Positions 39,120-48,930 of a stretch of 64,000 bases of DNA are shown here, piece after piece. Below the pieces are notes generated by a model. It was not told where the DNA came from, ran no database searches, and worked only from the letters and a program-made list of their open reading frames with translations. The DNA is from Rhodoblastus sp. 17X3. GTDB lineage: Bacteria > Pseudomonadota > Alphaproteobacteria > Rhizobiales > Beijerinckiaceae. Numbering within the stretch: the stretch's first letter is position 1; every line of letters starts with the position of its first letter. The DNA lies in contig NZ_JASHHX010000018.1 in NCBI RefSeq assembly GCF_030056575.1, forward strand, positions 1-64,000, read 5' to 3'. The position numbers and the translations under genes are program-made.

Positions 39120-40251
39120 TTAATCCACGTCCTCGACCTTGTCCGGGCCGCCGCCGTGGACGCGCTGGGCGAGCGACGCTTCCATGAAGCCGTCGAGATC
39201 TCCGTCCAGAACTTCGTCTGGCGTGCCGGAGACGTAGCCGGTGCGCAGGTCTTTCACCATTTGATAGGGCTGCAGCACGTAGGAGCGGATCTGGTGGCCC
39301 CAGCCGATTTCTGACTTGGTGGCGTTGACCTTGTTGGCCTCGGCCTCGCGGCGCTCCAGCTCCTGCTCATAGAGCCTTGCGCGCAGCATGTTCCAGGCGG
39401 TTGCGCGGTTCTTGTGCTGCGAGCGCTCCATCTGGCAGGCGACGACGATGCCCGACGGGATATGGGTGATGCGCACCGCGGAATCGGTGGTGTTGATGTG
39501 CTGGCCGCCCGCGCCCTGGGCGCGATAGGTGTCGATGCGGCAATCGCTTTCATTGACCTGGATGTCGATCTTGTCGTCGATGACCGGATAGACCCAGGCA
39601 GAGGCGAAGCTGGTGTGGCGGCGCGCGTTGGAATCGAAAGGCGAGATGCGCACCAGGCGATGCACGCCGGATTCGGTCTTCGCCCAGCCATGCGCGTTAT
39701 GGCCCTTGATGAGCAGGGTGGCCGATTTGATGCCGGCCTCGTCGCCCGGCGTCTCTTCGATCAGCTCGACCTTGAACTTGTGACGCTCGGCCCAGCGCGA
39801 ATACATGCGCAGCAGGATGCGCGCCCAGTCGCAGCTTTCGGTGCCGCCGGCGCCGGAATGGATTTCGATGAAGGTGTCGTTTCCGTCGGCCTCACCCGAA
39901 AGCAGGGCCTCGACCTGCCTGCGCTCGGCCTCGGCCTTGACGCCTTTCAGCAGCGCCACGCCTTCCTGCGCGGCGTCCTCGTCGCCTTCCATCTCGCCGA
40001 GTTCGACGAGCGTGATGGCGTCTTCGAGCTCGCGCTCGAATTTTTCGAGCGAGCCAAGACGGTCTTCGAGGTCCGTGCGCTCGCGCATCAGCTTCTGGGC
40101 GATTTCGGCGTCGTTCCAAAAATTCGGGTCTTCGGACTTGGCGTTCAGTTCCGCGAGGCGGCGCGTCGAGGATTCGACGTCAAAGATGCCTCCTCAGCAG
40201 CCCGACTGACTGCTTGATCTGCTCGACGAGCGAAACAGCTTCCGCGCGCAT
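39120..40251 (-). CDS. prfB: Peptide chain release factor 2, with programmed +1 frameshift
   Basis: RF2 releases peptides at UGA and UAA. Translation starts at ATG 40251 and runs 23 codons to CTT (40185-40183), followed by in-frame TGA (40182-40180). Skipping one T at this point continues GAC into the long downstream frame, giving 376 residues. The site has the full autoregulatory signal: AGGAGG (40194-40189), three bases, CTTTGAC, as in the E. coli prfB frameshift. The downstream frame holds the GGQ motif (YRAQGAGGQHIN) and the stop-codon-reading SPF tripeptide (RISPFDSNARRHT). RF2 level thus controls its own synthesis. The order amidase-PBP1a-prfB is usual in the group. Confidence 0.95.
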
Positions 40252-40373
40252 GGGTGATTCCTGACTTTAAATTCGGAGGGGCACTGATAAGGGGCGAAGC
40301 GCCGCCTGTAAACCACGAAGGCTCGGCGCCAAGGCGCGGCGGCCCGTAGAGACCGCCGGCGCCGGAGCCATAT

Positions 40374-42770
40374 TCAGTAAAGACCGCCCGTGCCGGAGCC
40401 GATCTGCTGATCCGTGCCGGGTCCATGGGCCGTGGCCGGCGCGCCGCCGCCATAGGAATCGGACGGAGACGTGCCGGGTTTAAAGGCTTCCATAATCGAA
40501 CCGGCGCCGGTCGAGCGCATGCCGGATTTCGCATCGACTGAAATCAGCTTGATGCCCGGCGGCACGCGGAAGGGCGTATCCGGCTTGTTGGCCAGCGCCA
40601 TCTTCATGAAATCGCGGAAGATCGGCGCGGCATAGAGCGCGGCCTGGGCGGAATCGCCCATTGAGCGCGGCTTATCGTAGCCGAGATAGACGCCCACCGC
40701 GAGGTCCGGCGAATAGCCGACGAACCAGAGGTCCTTGGCGTCGTTCGTGGTGCCGGTCTTGCCCGCGAGATGCTTGCCGACTTCCCTGATCGAGACGCCG
40801 GTGCCGCGCTGGATAACGCCTTCCATGATTGAGGTGATCTGATAGGCGGTCAGCGGGTCGAGCACCTGTTCGGCGTTGTCCACCAGCTTCGGCTCGCTGT
40901 CGGGCTCGAATTTCGGCGCTTCGCAGCCCAGGCATTGGCGCTCGTCGTGGCGGTAGATGGTATGACCCCAGCGGTCCTGGATGCGGTCGATCAGGGTCGG
41001 CTTGATGCGCTTGCCGCCATTGGCCAGCATGGAATAGGCCGTGACCATGCGCATAAGCGTGGTTTCGCCGGCGCCGAGCGCCATGGGCAGGTAGGTCGCC
41101 ATGTCGTCGTAAACGCCGAAGCGGCGCGCGTATTCGGCGATCAGCGGCATGCCGACGTCGCGCGCAAGGCGCACGGTCATCAGGTTCTTGGAATGCTCGA
41201 TGCCGTAGCGCAACGTATGCGGGCCGTAATTGCCGGACTCGAAGTTTTCCGGCCGCCAGACTTCGCCATTGGGCTGCACAATCTCGATCGGCTCGTCGAG
41301 GATGATCGAGGAGGGCGTGTAGCCATTATCCAGCGCCGCCGAATAGACGAAGGGCTTGAAGGACGATCCCGGCTGGCGCAACGCCTGCGTCGCGCGGTTG
41401 AAGGACGACTGATCGAAGGAGAAGCCGCCGGCCATGGCGAAGACGCGGCCGGTATAGGGGTCCATGGCGACCAGCGCGCCGGAGATTTCCGGAATCTGCC
41501 TCAGGCGGTACTGGCCCGGCTTGCCTTCGAGCGGCTCGACATAGACGACGTCGCCCGGCGCGAAGGCCTGCCGGAACCTCTTGCGCAGGAAGCGGGCGCC
41601 GTCGGCGGTGATCGTTCCCGTCTCGCGGACGCGCGAAACCTCGCCGGATTTTTCACGCGGCGGCTGCAGGCCGATGCGCGCGCTCAAGTCGTTGACGTCC
41701 AGCACCACGGCCAGCCGCCAGGGCGCAACGTCGCCGAGCGCCGGAACCTGGGCCAGCGCCTGTCCCCAGTCGGCGCCGATGTCGATCTGCTTGACCGGGC
41801 CGCGAAAGCCATGGGCCTCGTCGAAGCGGATCAGGCCGTCGGCGAGCGCCTTGCGGGCCATCATCTGCATTTTCGGATCAAGCGTGGCGCGCACTGACAA
41901 GCCGCCCTCATAGAGCTTCTTGTCGCCATAGCGGTCGTTCAATTCGCGGCGAACTTCCTCGGCGAAATAGCCCGCCGCGATGGAATTGGGCGAGAGCGCG
42001 CGAGGATTGACATTCAGGGGCTCGGCTTTGGCGGCGTCGCCGTCGGCGCGCGAGACATAGCCGTTCTCGATCATGCGCTCGATGACGTAATTGCGGCGCG
42101 CGATGGCGGCCTCGCGGTTGCGCCAGGGATTGTAATTGTTCGGTCCCTTGGGCAGGCCGGCGAGATAGGCGGTTTCGGCCAGAGTCAGTTCGTGGACGGA
42201 CTTGTCGAAATAATTCAGCGCGGCCGCCGCGATGCCGTAATTGCCGAGGCCGAGATAGATCTCGTTGAGATAGAGTTCGAGGATGCGCTCCTTCGAATAG
42301 GTCTGCTCGATGCGCATCGACAGCAAGGCTTCCTTGATCTTGCGGTCGAAGGAGCGCTCATTGGTGAGCAGGAAGTTCTTGGCCACCTGCTGGGTGATGG
42401 TCGAGGCGCCCTGCATATGCTTGGAGCCCTGGACCAGCACCATCGCCGCGCGGGCCATGCCCTCGGGGTCGATGCCGTGATGGGTGTAGAAATTCTTGTC
42501 CTCGGCCGAGATGAAAGCCTGTTTCACCTGGTTCGGAATAGCGTTCGAAGGCAGGAAAAGGCGGCGCTCATGCGAATATTCGGCGAGGATCGACCCGTCG
42601 CCGGCGTGAACGCGGGTCATGACGGGCGGCTCGTAATTCTTGAGCTGCGTATAGTCTGGCAGATCCTTGGAATAAATATAGACCAGCGCGCCGACGGCAA
42701 GCGCTCCGCCGACGAAGACAATCGCGCCCGTCGCGAAGAGGAAGCCGAGAAACCGGGCGATGAAACGCAT
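40374..42770 (-). CDS. mrcA: Penicillin-binding protein 1A
   Basis: Bifunctional glycosyltransferase/transpeptidase that builds peptidoglycan. Of 798 residues, the first ~30 form a membrane anchor. The GT51 domain shows FISAEDKNFYTHHGIDPEG and GASTITQQVAKNFLLTNERS; a long OB-like insert follows near 290-400; the transpeptidase domain has the SxxK motif in RQPGSSFKPFVY, SKN, and KTGTT in LAGKTGTTNDAKD. The C-terminal tail is short and Gly/Ser-rich. It lies 122 bases ahead of prfB on the same strand. Confidence 0.97.
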   Translation of the reverse strand: MRFIARFLGFLFATGAIVFVGGALAVGALVYIYSKDLPDYTQLKNYEPPVMTRVHAGDGSILAEYSHERRLFLPSNAIPNQVKQAFISAEDKNFYTHHGIDPEGMARAAMVLVQGSKHMQGASTITQQVAKNFLLTNERSFDRKIKEALLSMRIEQTYSKERILELYLNEIYLGLGNYGIAAAALNYFDKSVHELTLAETAYLAGLPKGPNNYNPWRNREAAIARRNYVIERMIENGYVSRADGDAAKAEPLNVNPRALSPNSIAAGYFAEEVRRELNDRYGDKKLYEGGLSVRATLDPKMQMMARKALADGLIRFDEAHGFRGPVKQIDIGADWGQALAQVPALGDVAPWRLAVVLDVNDLSARIGLQPPREKSGEVSRVRETGTITADGARFLRKRFRQAFAPGDVVYVEPLEGKPGQYRLRQIPEISGALVAMDPYTGRVFAMAGGFSFDQSSFNRATQALRQPGSSFKPFVYSAALDNGYTPSSIILDEPIEIVQPNGEVWRPENFESGNYGPHTLRYGIEHSKNLMTVRLARDVGMPLIAEYARRFGVYDDMATYLPMALGAGETTLMRMVTAYSMLANGGKRIKPTLIDRIQDRWGHTIYRHDERQCLGCEAPKFEPDSEPKLVDNAEQVLDPLTAYQITSIMEGVIQRGTGVSIREVGKHLAGKTGTTNDAKDLWFVGYSPDLAVGVYLGYDKPRSMGDSAQAALYAAPIFRDFMKMALANKPDTPFRVPPGIKLISVDAKSGMRSTGAGSIMEAFKPGTSPSDSYGGGAPATAHGPGTDQQIGSGTGGLY

Positions 42771-42934
42771 TTAATCACCTTTCGCGACGCCTTGGCGGCT
42801 GGCCGGCAACAATCTTGCGGAATCGTCCGCTTCCAGCGCGCCTATAGCACCCCCGCATATCGCGGGTCACGCCAAAATTCCCGCTGGTTTCCGGCCATGG
42901 CCGGCGGCGCGTCGGGACGAGTCGCTCTTTAGTG

Positions 42935-44356
42935 TTAGTTGCCGGTGCTTTGTGTCGCTTTGAGGGCGGCGTCGGCGGGCGGCGCGGCCAGGTTCTCAGG
43001 CTGGTTTTCGGGCTGCCGCTGGGCGAAAAACGCGTCGATCGCCTTTGCCGCCTGCGCGGCGGCCTTTTCGCGCCATGCCGCCGAGGTCAGGTCGGCGACG
43101 TCTTCCTCGTTGGAGAGATAGCCGAGTTCGAGCAGGATGGAGGGCACGTCCGGCGCCTTGAGAACCACAAAACCGGCGGAGCGGCGGGGGTTCTTGTTGA
43201 GGCGGGCCGCGACTTTCCAGTATTCGGCGAGCGAACGCGCGACGACATGGGAATAGGCCCGCGTCTCGCGCCGCGTCAGTTCGAACAGGATGTCATTGAC
43301 GTCGCTTGCGCCTTCCGTCGCGTCTTCGCCGGCGGCGGAGTCGGCCTTGTTTTCATGTTCCGCGACGCGGGCGGCCTCGGCGTCGGAGGCGCGGTCCGAG
43401 ACGGTATAGACCGTCGCGCCCTGCACTTCATCGCCGTCTCTGGCGAGGGCGTCGGCGTGGACGGAGACGAAAAGCGCGGCGTTGAGACTGCGGGCGATGC
43501 GCACACGCTGGCCGAGCGACACGAATGTGTCGTCCTCGCGGGTGAAGACCACGCGATAATTGCCGCTGGCCCGTAATTTGGCCCCGAGCGCCTTGGCGAA
43601 ATCGAGCACCACATATTTCTCGATGGCGTGTTCGCGGCCCAGCGCGCCCGTGTCCACGCCGCCATGGCCGGGGTCGAGCACGATGATGGGCTTTTGCGCG
43701 CCGACGGAAGGGAGCGGGGGCGCGGGAGGAGCGTTTTGCGCGGTGGCGCGGGCCTGCTTCTCGGCGCCCGCACGGGCCGCGGCCTTGAACGCCGCCTCGG
43801 AGGCGGGCGCGAGAACCAGAGTCAGCTCGAAGGCGCCGGGCGACGGCGCGCAGCCGGTTGAAACGATGGAAGCCGGTCCGGTCAGGTCCACGACCACGCG
43901 AGACTTGCCGGGCGCGAGGCGGCCGAAACGGTAGGACGCGACGAGGCCGGAACCGTGGGCGGCTGTCGCCTTGCTGTTGTCCTTGGCGGCGTCCCGGTCT
44001 TTCGTGGACGCCCTGTGACGATGTTTCCGCGGCTCTGGCGCGGGTTCAGGCTGGCCCTCGTGGGGGTCGATCTGGAAATTGACCTCGGGGAGGTCGAGGA
44101 TCGCGCGGTTCGGGCTGTCGAGCAGATAGGACTCGGCCTGGACGCAGGATTGCAGTGTGAAGGTCAAGCGACTTTCATGGCCCTGAACCTCGCTATGGGC
44201 GGCAATAGCGAGGGGCGGCGCCGGTTGCGCGCACAGATCCGCGAAGGGCGCGAGGCCAAGCAAGGCGGCGAGAGCGACAAGCCGGCCAGCGCGGCAACCG
44301 GGTTGTCGCTGCGCGGCAAAGCTTGCGTATTGGCGCTCCGGACTTGCCATTGTCAT
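42935..44356 (-). CDS. amiC: N-acetylmuramoyl-L-alanine amidase, AmiC type
   Basis: Periplasmic zinc amidase that cuts stem peptides from glycan during septum splitting. From the ATG at 44356 it has about 473 residues: a signal peptide (hydrophobic ALAALLGLAPFADLCA), an N-terminal AMIN domain for localisation (HESRLTFTLQSC, SPNRAILDLPEVNF), a charged linker and the Amidase_3 domain from about residue 220, with zinc ligands in VLDPGHGGVDTGALG, the Glu in HAIEKYVV, SVHADAL and the catalytic Glu in PSILLELGYLSNEED. Upstream in-frame starts exist but lack a signal. The NlpD-like protein at 25.5 kb is a plausible activator. Confidence 0.93.
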   Translation of the reverse strand: MTMASPERQYASFAAQRQPGCRAGRLVALAALLGLAPFADLCAQPAPPLAIAAHSEVQGHESRLTFTLQSCVQAESYLLDSPNRAILDLPEVNFQIDPHEGQPEPAPEPRKHRHRASTKDRDAAKDNSKATAAHGSGLVASYRFGRLAPGKSRVVVDLTGPASIVSTGCAPSPGAFELTLVLAPASEAAFKAAARAGAEKQARATAQNAPPAPPLPSVGAQKPIIVLDPGHGGVDTGALGREHAIEKYVVLDFAKALGAKLRASGNYRVVFTREDDTFVSLGQRVRIARSLNAALFVSVHADALARDGDEVQGATVYTVSDRASDAEAARVAEHENKADSAAGEDATEGASDVNDILFELTRRETRAYSHVVARSLAEYWKVAARLNKNPRRSAGFVVLKAPDVPSILLELGYLSNEEDVADLTSAAWREKAAAQAAKAIDAFFAQRQPENQPENLAAPPADAALKATQSTGN

Positions 44357-44419
44357 GATTTTCCGAATGTTTCCGACTTGCAGCACGCCTGCCGCACGGC
44401 GACGGCGCCCCTCACTCAC

Positions 44420-45073
44420 ATCATGAAAATGTTAAGAGGCGTTTACCTTGATAAGCATTCGCCTTGCTCCCAGCTGTGGCAATGAGGCAACAGGCGTGGG
44501 AAACTTGCCAAAGTGGCGTTCCTTCGTCTAGAAAGAAAGAGGTCCGGTTCGGGCGCGGCGAGATTCGCGCCAAACGAATTGGGGAAGGCCTTTCCAGCCT
44601 CGGCGCGCCGCTGCAGCAGCGGGTGTTCATTCGCGCCGACGCGGCTTGCGCCACAACCCTTTCCGCAGCCGATTTGGACATTGTCCGGCGCGTTATGGCG
44701 CCGGAGGCTAGGTGAAGAATTTTGTTAGGGCTCGCAATTGATCTTCGCAGCGGATTTTTAAGCCGCGCGAAGGCTGTCATCGGGAAATTGTTCGGCGCGG
44801 CAAAGCGCCGGAACGCTGCGCGTTTCCCTGCGAGCCCGATTTCGCCGGCCTCTCTCGCCACGATCCTCCGGCCGGGCTCCGCCCGCATGGTTTTACGCCG
44901 CGTCGTTTCGCGGCCTGCCGCCCATCCACAACTTCGTTCAACCTTCACTCGCAAGGCGCGCCCCGAGCGGCGCGTCGCGGCTTGCGCATTTTCGCCGGTC
45001 CGGTCCGATCGGGCCGGCGCGTTCGCGGCAGCCGACGCGGCCTTCAGCCGCGCCTTGCCAACAAGAGTTCACA
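44420..45073. other. Long divergent region: amiC promoter and rne leader
   Basis: About 650 bases between the amidase gene and rne without a convincing gene. AT-richer patches at 44420-44470 (TTAAGAGGCGTTTACCTTGATAAG) and 44715-44760 are the likeliest promoter sites for amiC and rne. A stem with CGGCGC (44793-44798) and GCGCCG (44805-44810) is the clearest structure in the leader. RNase E commonly controls its own mRNA through the 5' leader, so structured RNA here would make sense, but no known element was recognised. Confidence 0.45.
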
Positions 45074-48000
45074 ATGGCCAACAAAATGATCATCGACGCC
45101 TCCCACCCCGAAGAGACGCGGGTGGTGGTGCTGCGCGGAAATAGGGTCGAGGAGTTCGATTTCGAATCCGCCTCCAAGAAGCAGTTGCGGGGCAATATCT
45201 ATCTGGCGAAAGTTACGCGCGTCGAACCGTCGCTACAGGCCGCCTTCGTGGAATATGGCGGAAATCGCCACGGCTTTCTCGCATTTTCGGAAATTCACCC
45301 CGATTACTACCAGATTCCGCATTCGGATCGCGCCGCCCTGCTTGAAGAAGAGAGCCGCGCCCACCGCGAGGAAGACGACGAGGATTCCAGCCGCCGCCGC
45401 AGCCGCCGCAATCGGCGCGGCTCAGAGCGCCGCCGACCGACTGACGACGAACGGGTGACGGGCGAGCTTTCCAACGAAAGCGAACAGGCCGCGTTCGACG
45501 CGGAGACCAATGGCCAGTCCGAGCAAGTCGTCGCTTCGGTCGACGAAAACGCGGCCGCTCAGGCTGAAACCGCCGAATTGACGTCGCCGGAAGAAATTGC
45601 GCCCGCGCCGGTCGAGGCGGAAATCACGGGAGCGGACGCCGCCGCCGAGACTCCCGTGGAGCCCGTTACGGAAGCTGCGCCGCAGCCGCATGCCGAGCGG
45701 CATGAACTCGCCAGCGATCCAGAAGGCTTCGCCATCGTCGAGGAAGACTCCGCCGACAAGCCGCAAGCCGTGGCCGCCGTCGACGCGAGCGCGGAGCGTT
45801 CCGAACCCGAGGCGCCCGCTTTCGCCCCGCACGAGGGCGAGGTTCAGGATCATGACAATTCGCAGGAGTCGGGCGCCGCTGCCTATGCCGCGGAAGACGA
45901 AGAAGCCCGCGCCAGCGATTTCCTGAACCGCGAACAGGAAAACGATCGCGCCGCCCCCGATCATGACGAAAATGGCGAGAACGGCGAAAACGGCGAGCAG
46001 GACGAAGAAGAAATCGTCGAGCAGCTCGGCGGCGACGCCATGGACGAGACGCCGTATCGCGCGCCGCGCATGCGCCGCCAGTACAAGATTCAGGAAGTCA
46101 TCAAGCGCCGCCAGGTGCTGCTGATCCAGGTCGTCAAGGAAGAGCGCGGCAACAAGGGCGCGGCGCTCACCACTTATCTGTCGCTGGCCGGCCGCTATTC
46201 GGTGCTGATGCCCAATACGGCGCGCGGCGGCGGCATTTCGCGCAAGATCACGGAAGCCAACGACCGCAAGCGCCTCAAGGAAATCGCCCAGGATCTGGAA
46301 GTTCCGGAAGGCATGGGCGTCATCCTGCGCACGGCGGGCGCCTCGCGCACCAAGCAGGAAATCCAGCGCGACTTCGAATATCTGATGCGGATGTGGGAGC
46401 AGGTGAGGGCATTGACCCTGTCGTCGAGCGCGCCGGCTCTGGTCTATGAGGAAGGCTCGCTCATCAAGCGAGCTATCCGGGACCTGTACAGCAAGGAAAT
46501 CGACGAGGTCGTCGTCGCAGGCGACGCCGGCTATCGCGAGGCGCGCGACTTCATGCGCCTGCTGATGCCGAGCCACGTCAAGAACGTCCAGTGCTACCGC
46601 GATCCGCAGCCGATCTTCGCCAAATGGGGCGCGGAGGCCCAGCTCGACGCTTTGTTCCACAATCAGGTCACGCTGAAATCCGGCGGCTATCTGGTCATCA
46701 ACCAGACCGAAGCCCTCGTCGCCATCGACGTGAACTCGGGCCGCTCGACGCGCGAGCACAATATCGAAGACACCGCGCTGCGCACCAATCTCGAAGCCGC
46801 GGACGAAGTCGCCCGCCAGCTGCGCCTGCGCGACCTCGCGGGCCTGATCGTGGTCGATTTCATCGACATGGAAGAGGGCCGCAACAATCGCGCGGTCGAG
46901 CGCCGCATCAAGGAGGCGCTCAAGGACGATCGCGCCCGCATCCAGGTCGGCCGCATCTCGCATTTCGGCCTGCTCGAAATGTCGCGCCAGCGCATCCGCA
47001 CCGGCGTGCTGGAAGGCTCTTCAGTGGTCTGCCCGCATTGCGCCGGCGTCGGCACGGTGCGTTCGACCGCCTCGGTCGCCGTCCATGTCATGCGCGTGCT
47101 CGAGGACGCGCTGATCAAGAGCGCCTCGCATGACATCATCCTGCGGACCCGCACCGATATCGCGCTTTACATCCTCAACCAGAAGCGGTCGCTGCTGCGC
47201 CTGATCGAAGAGCGTTTCGGCGTTTCGGTCATTGTCATGGCCGACGACTCGCTCACGGGCGGCGCCTATCACGCGCTTGAGCGCGGCGAACTTGCCGCGG
47301 GTCCGTCCGATCCGCTGCGCCGGTTCGATCCGCGCCGTCCGATCGAGGACGTCGAGCCGATCGGCGAAGCCGAACTTGAAGTCGAATTCGAGGAGGAGGC
47401 CGAAATCGAGGCCGCCGACGTCGCCGAAGGCGAGACCGCCGAGGAGCGCGCCGACATCGAAAGCCGCCGCCGCCGCCGCCGCCGTCGCGGCCGTGGCCGC
47501 AATTTCGAGCGCGATGGAGCGGGCGTCGACGCCAGCGCGCCGCAGCCTTCGGATGAAGGTCTGGAAACCGTCGCGGAGATCAGTGGCGACCTCATGGCCC
47601 CCGTCGGCGAAGACGAGAGCGAAGAGGACGGCGCGCGCGAGGGCTCGGACGGCCGTCGTCGCGGTCGCGGAAACTGGCGGCGCCGCAATCGCAGCCGGTC
47701 CGGCGGCGAAACGCTGGAAAACGCCGGCGATTGGCGTCCGTCCGAGGAAGCCGGCGCTGAAACGGCGGAAGGCGACGACGCCCTGATCGAAACGCTTTCG
47801 GAAGACGCGCAATTTGCGCCTCTGCCGGTGTGGTCGGCAGGCTCGGAAGTTGTCGCGACGGAGTCCGGGGCCGAGATGGAAAGGCTGGAGATCGGCGAAA
47901 TCGGCGAAGTGCCGCCCGTTCCCGAATTTGTCCAGCCTTCGCCGGTCCAGCAAGCCCCCGTTCAGGAAACGTACGCCCAGCCGGCCTATGTTCACGAAGT

Positions 48001-48211
48001 GAAAGCTGAAGTTGTGGCGGAGCCCGCGCCCGTTGAGACGGCGCCGGCCCAGTCTGCGCCTGTCGAGGCTTTGTCGCTCGCGCCGGCCGCTCCGGAACCG
48101 GCTCCTGCGCCCCGTCAGCCCGAGTTGCCGGTGATCACCGAGGCCGATCCAAACCAGCCCAAGCGTTCCGGCTGGTGGGCTCGCGCCAAGGCCAATCTGA
48201 CTGGCCGCTGA
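45074..48211 (+). CDS. rne: Ribonuclease E
   Basis: Endoribonuclease starting mRNA decay and rRNA processing, and scaffold of the degradosome. The 1045 residues begin with the S1 domain, which is split by an acidic, Glu/Ala-rich insertion of about 250 residues (roughly 88-335), an alphaproteobacterial trait. The catalytic core follows: VAIDVNSGRST (Asp near 553) and VVDFIDMEEG (Asp near 594), then the zinc-link VCPHCAGVGTVRS near 653. The C-terminal ~330 residues are disordered, with Arg-rich RNA-binding stretches (RRRRRRRGRGRN, RRRGRGNWRRRNRSR), and end in the conserved SGWWARAKANLTGR. ATG follows the leader described upstream. Confidence 0.97.
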   Translation: MANKMIIDASHPEETRVVVLRGNRVEEFDFESASKKQLRGNIYLAKVTRVEPSLQAAFVEYGGNRHGFLAFSEIHPDYYQIPHSDRAALLEEESRAHREEDDEDSSRRRSRRNRRGSERRRPTDDERVTGELSNESEQAAFDAETNGQSEQVVASVDENAAAQAETAELTSPEEIAPAPVEAEITGADAAAETPVEPVTEAAPQPHAERHELASDPEGFAIVEEDSADKPQAVAAVDASAERSEPEAPAFAPHEGEVQDHDNSQESGAAAYAAEDEEARASDFLNREQENDRAAPDHDENGENGENGEQDEEEIVEQLGGDAMDETPYRAPRMRRQYKIQEVIKRRQVLLIQVVKEERGNKGAALTTYLSLAGRYSVLMPNTARGGGISRKITEANDRKRLKEIAQDLEVPEGMGVILRTAGASRTKQEIQRDFEYLMRMWEQVRALTLSSSAPALVYEEGSLIKRAIRDLYSKEIDEVVVAGDAGYREARDFMRLLMPSHVKNVQCYRDPQPIFAKWGAEAQLDALFHNQVTLKSGGYLVINQTEALVAIDVNSGRSTREHNIEDTALRTNLEAADEVARQLRLRDLAGLIVVDFIDMEEGRNNRAVERRIKEALKDDRARIQVGRISHFGLLEMSRQRIRTGVLEGSSVVCPHCAGVGTVRSTASVAVHVMRVLEDALIKSASHDIILRTRTDIALYILNQKRSLLRLIEERFGVSVIVMADDSLTGGAYHALERGELAAGPSDPLRRFDPRRPIEDVEPIGEAELEVEFEEEAEIEAADVAEGETAEERADIESRRRRRRRRGRGRNFERDGAGVDASAPQPSDEGLETVAEISGDLMAPVGEDESEEDGAREGSDGRRRGRGNWRRRNRSRSGGETLENAGDWRPSEEAGAETAEGDDALIETLSEDAQFAPLPVWSAGSEVVATESGAEMERLEIGEIGEVPPVPEFVQPSPVQQAPVQETYAQPAYVHEVKAEVVAEPAPVETAPAQSAPVEALSLAPAAPEPAPAPRQPELPVITEADPNQPKRSGWWARAKANLTGR

Positions 48212-48230
48212 GCGCGCAAACGAATTTGAG

Positions 48231-48260
48231 AAAGCCGTGTCGATAGACGCGGCTTTTTTT
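48231..48260 (+). terminator. Rho-independent terminator of rne
   Basis: Arms AAAGCCGTGTC (48231-48241) and GACGCGGCTTT (48246-48256), one G-U pair, GATA tetraloop, then a run that makes seven Ts in all. It lies 20 bases after the rne stop. The stop codon of the convergent regulator (TTA on plus at 48259-48261) sits in its T-tract. Confidence 0.93.
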
Positions 48261-48930
48261 ATTCGCTCCGGCGGTTCAGCGACTTCACCGCGAGTTCGGT
48301 GCGGCTGCGGGCGTTCGACTTTTCCATGATGCGGCTGACGTAATTCTTCACCGTGCCTTCGGCCAGCTTGAGCGTCGAGGCGATCGCCCTGTTGCCCTTG
48401 CCTTCGACGATCAGCTGGAGAATATCCTTTTCGCGATCGGTCAGCGGTTCCTCGGGAGCGCAATAGGCGGCGCCGTCGCCGCGCGCCGCGCGGCAGATGC
48501 GACGGAATTCGTCGATCAGCCTGCGCGTGAGGGCTGGCGCGAGACGCGAATGGCCAAGCGCGACGGCGCGGATCGTATCGAGGATTTCGCCATTGTCGGC
48601 GTCATGGGGCAGATAGGCCTGCGCCCCTGCGCAGATGAAATCGAACATATGACCGTCGCCGCCAGGACCAGCCCGGACGATCACCTGTGCGTCCGGGCGC
48701 TCCCGCAGCATCTGGCGCACCGCGCCCGGGCCATCGAGCGCCGGCTTCTCATGGTCCAGCAAGACAATATGCGGTTCGCTCGGGCGAGCCTGCTGATCTG
48801 CAAGCGCGCCATCGACTGCTGGGCCGACGACTTCAAATCCCGGCTCTCCGTCGATTATGGAAGCGAAGGAGCGCCGATTTGGCATCACGTTTTCGGCAAT
48901 GAAAATGCGAATTGGCTTTTCTGGTGGCAA
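48259..48930 (-). CDS. LuxR-family response regulator with atypical receiver
   Basis: DNA-binding regulator of the NarL/FixJ type. From the TTG at 48930 (GGGAG nine bases ahead) it has 223 residues. The receiver (~1-125) keeps the acceptor-like Asp59 (IVLLDHEKPALDG), but the acidic pair is reduced to AEN and the conserved Lys loop reads AYLPHDAD instead of the usual xxKxx, so normal phosphorylation is doubtful. The C-terminal HTH (~155-215) is standard: LTDREKDILQLIVEGKGNRAIASTL and GTVKNYVSRIMEKSNARSRT. No kinase gene is adjacent. The frame is open upstream of the TTG, but that part lacks protein-like composition. Its targets are unknown. Confidence 0.82.
   Translation of the reverse strand: MPPEKPIRIFIAENVMPNRRSFASIIDGEPGFEVVGPAVDGALADQQARPSEPHIVLLDHEKPALDGPGAVRQMLRERPDAQVIVRAGPGGDGHMFDFICAGAQAYLPHDADNGEILDTIRAVALGHSRLAPALTRRLIDEFRRICRAARGDGAAYCAPEEPLTDREKDILQLIVEGKGNRAIASTLKLAEGTVKNYVSRIMEKSNARSRTELAVKSLNRRSE

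Noticed and set aside
44464-44715. Open frame of 83 residues between the amidase gene and rne
   Set aside because: Its second half looks mildly protein-like, but there is no ribosome site, the N-terminal part is unlike coding sequence, and it lies in the expected rne leader. Chance ORF preferred.
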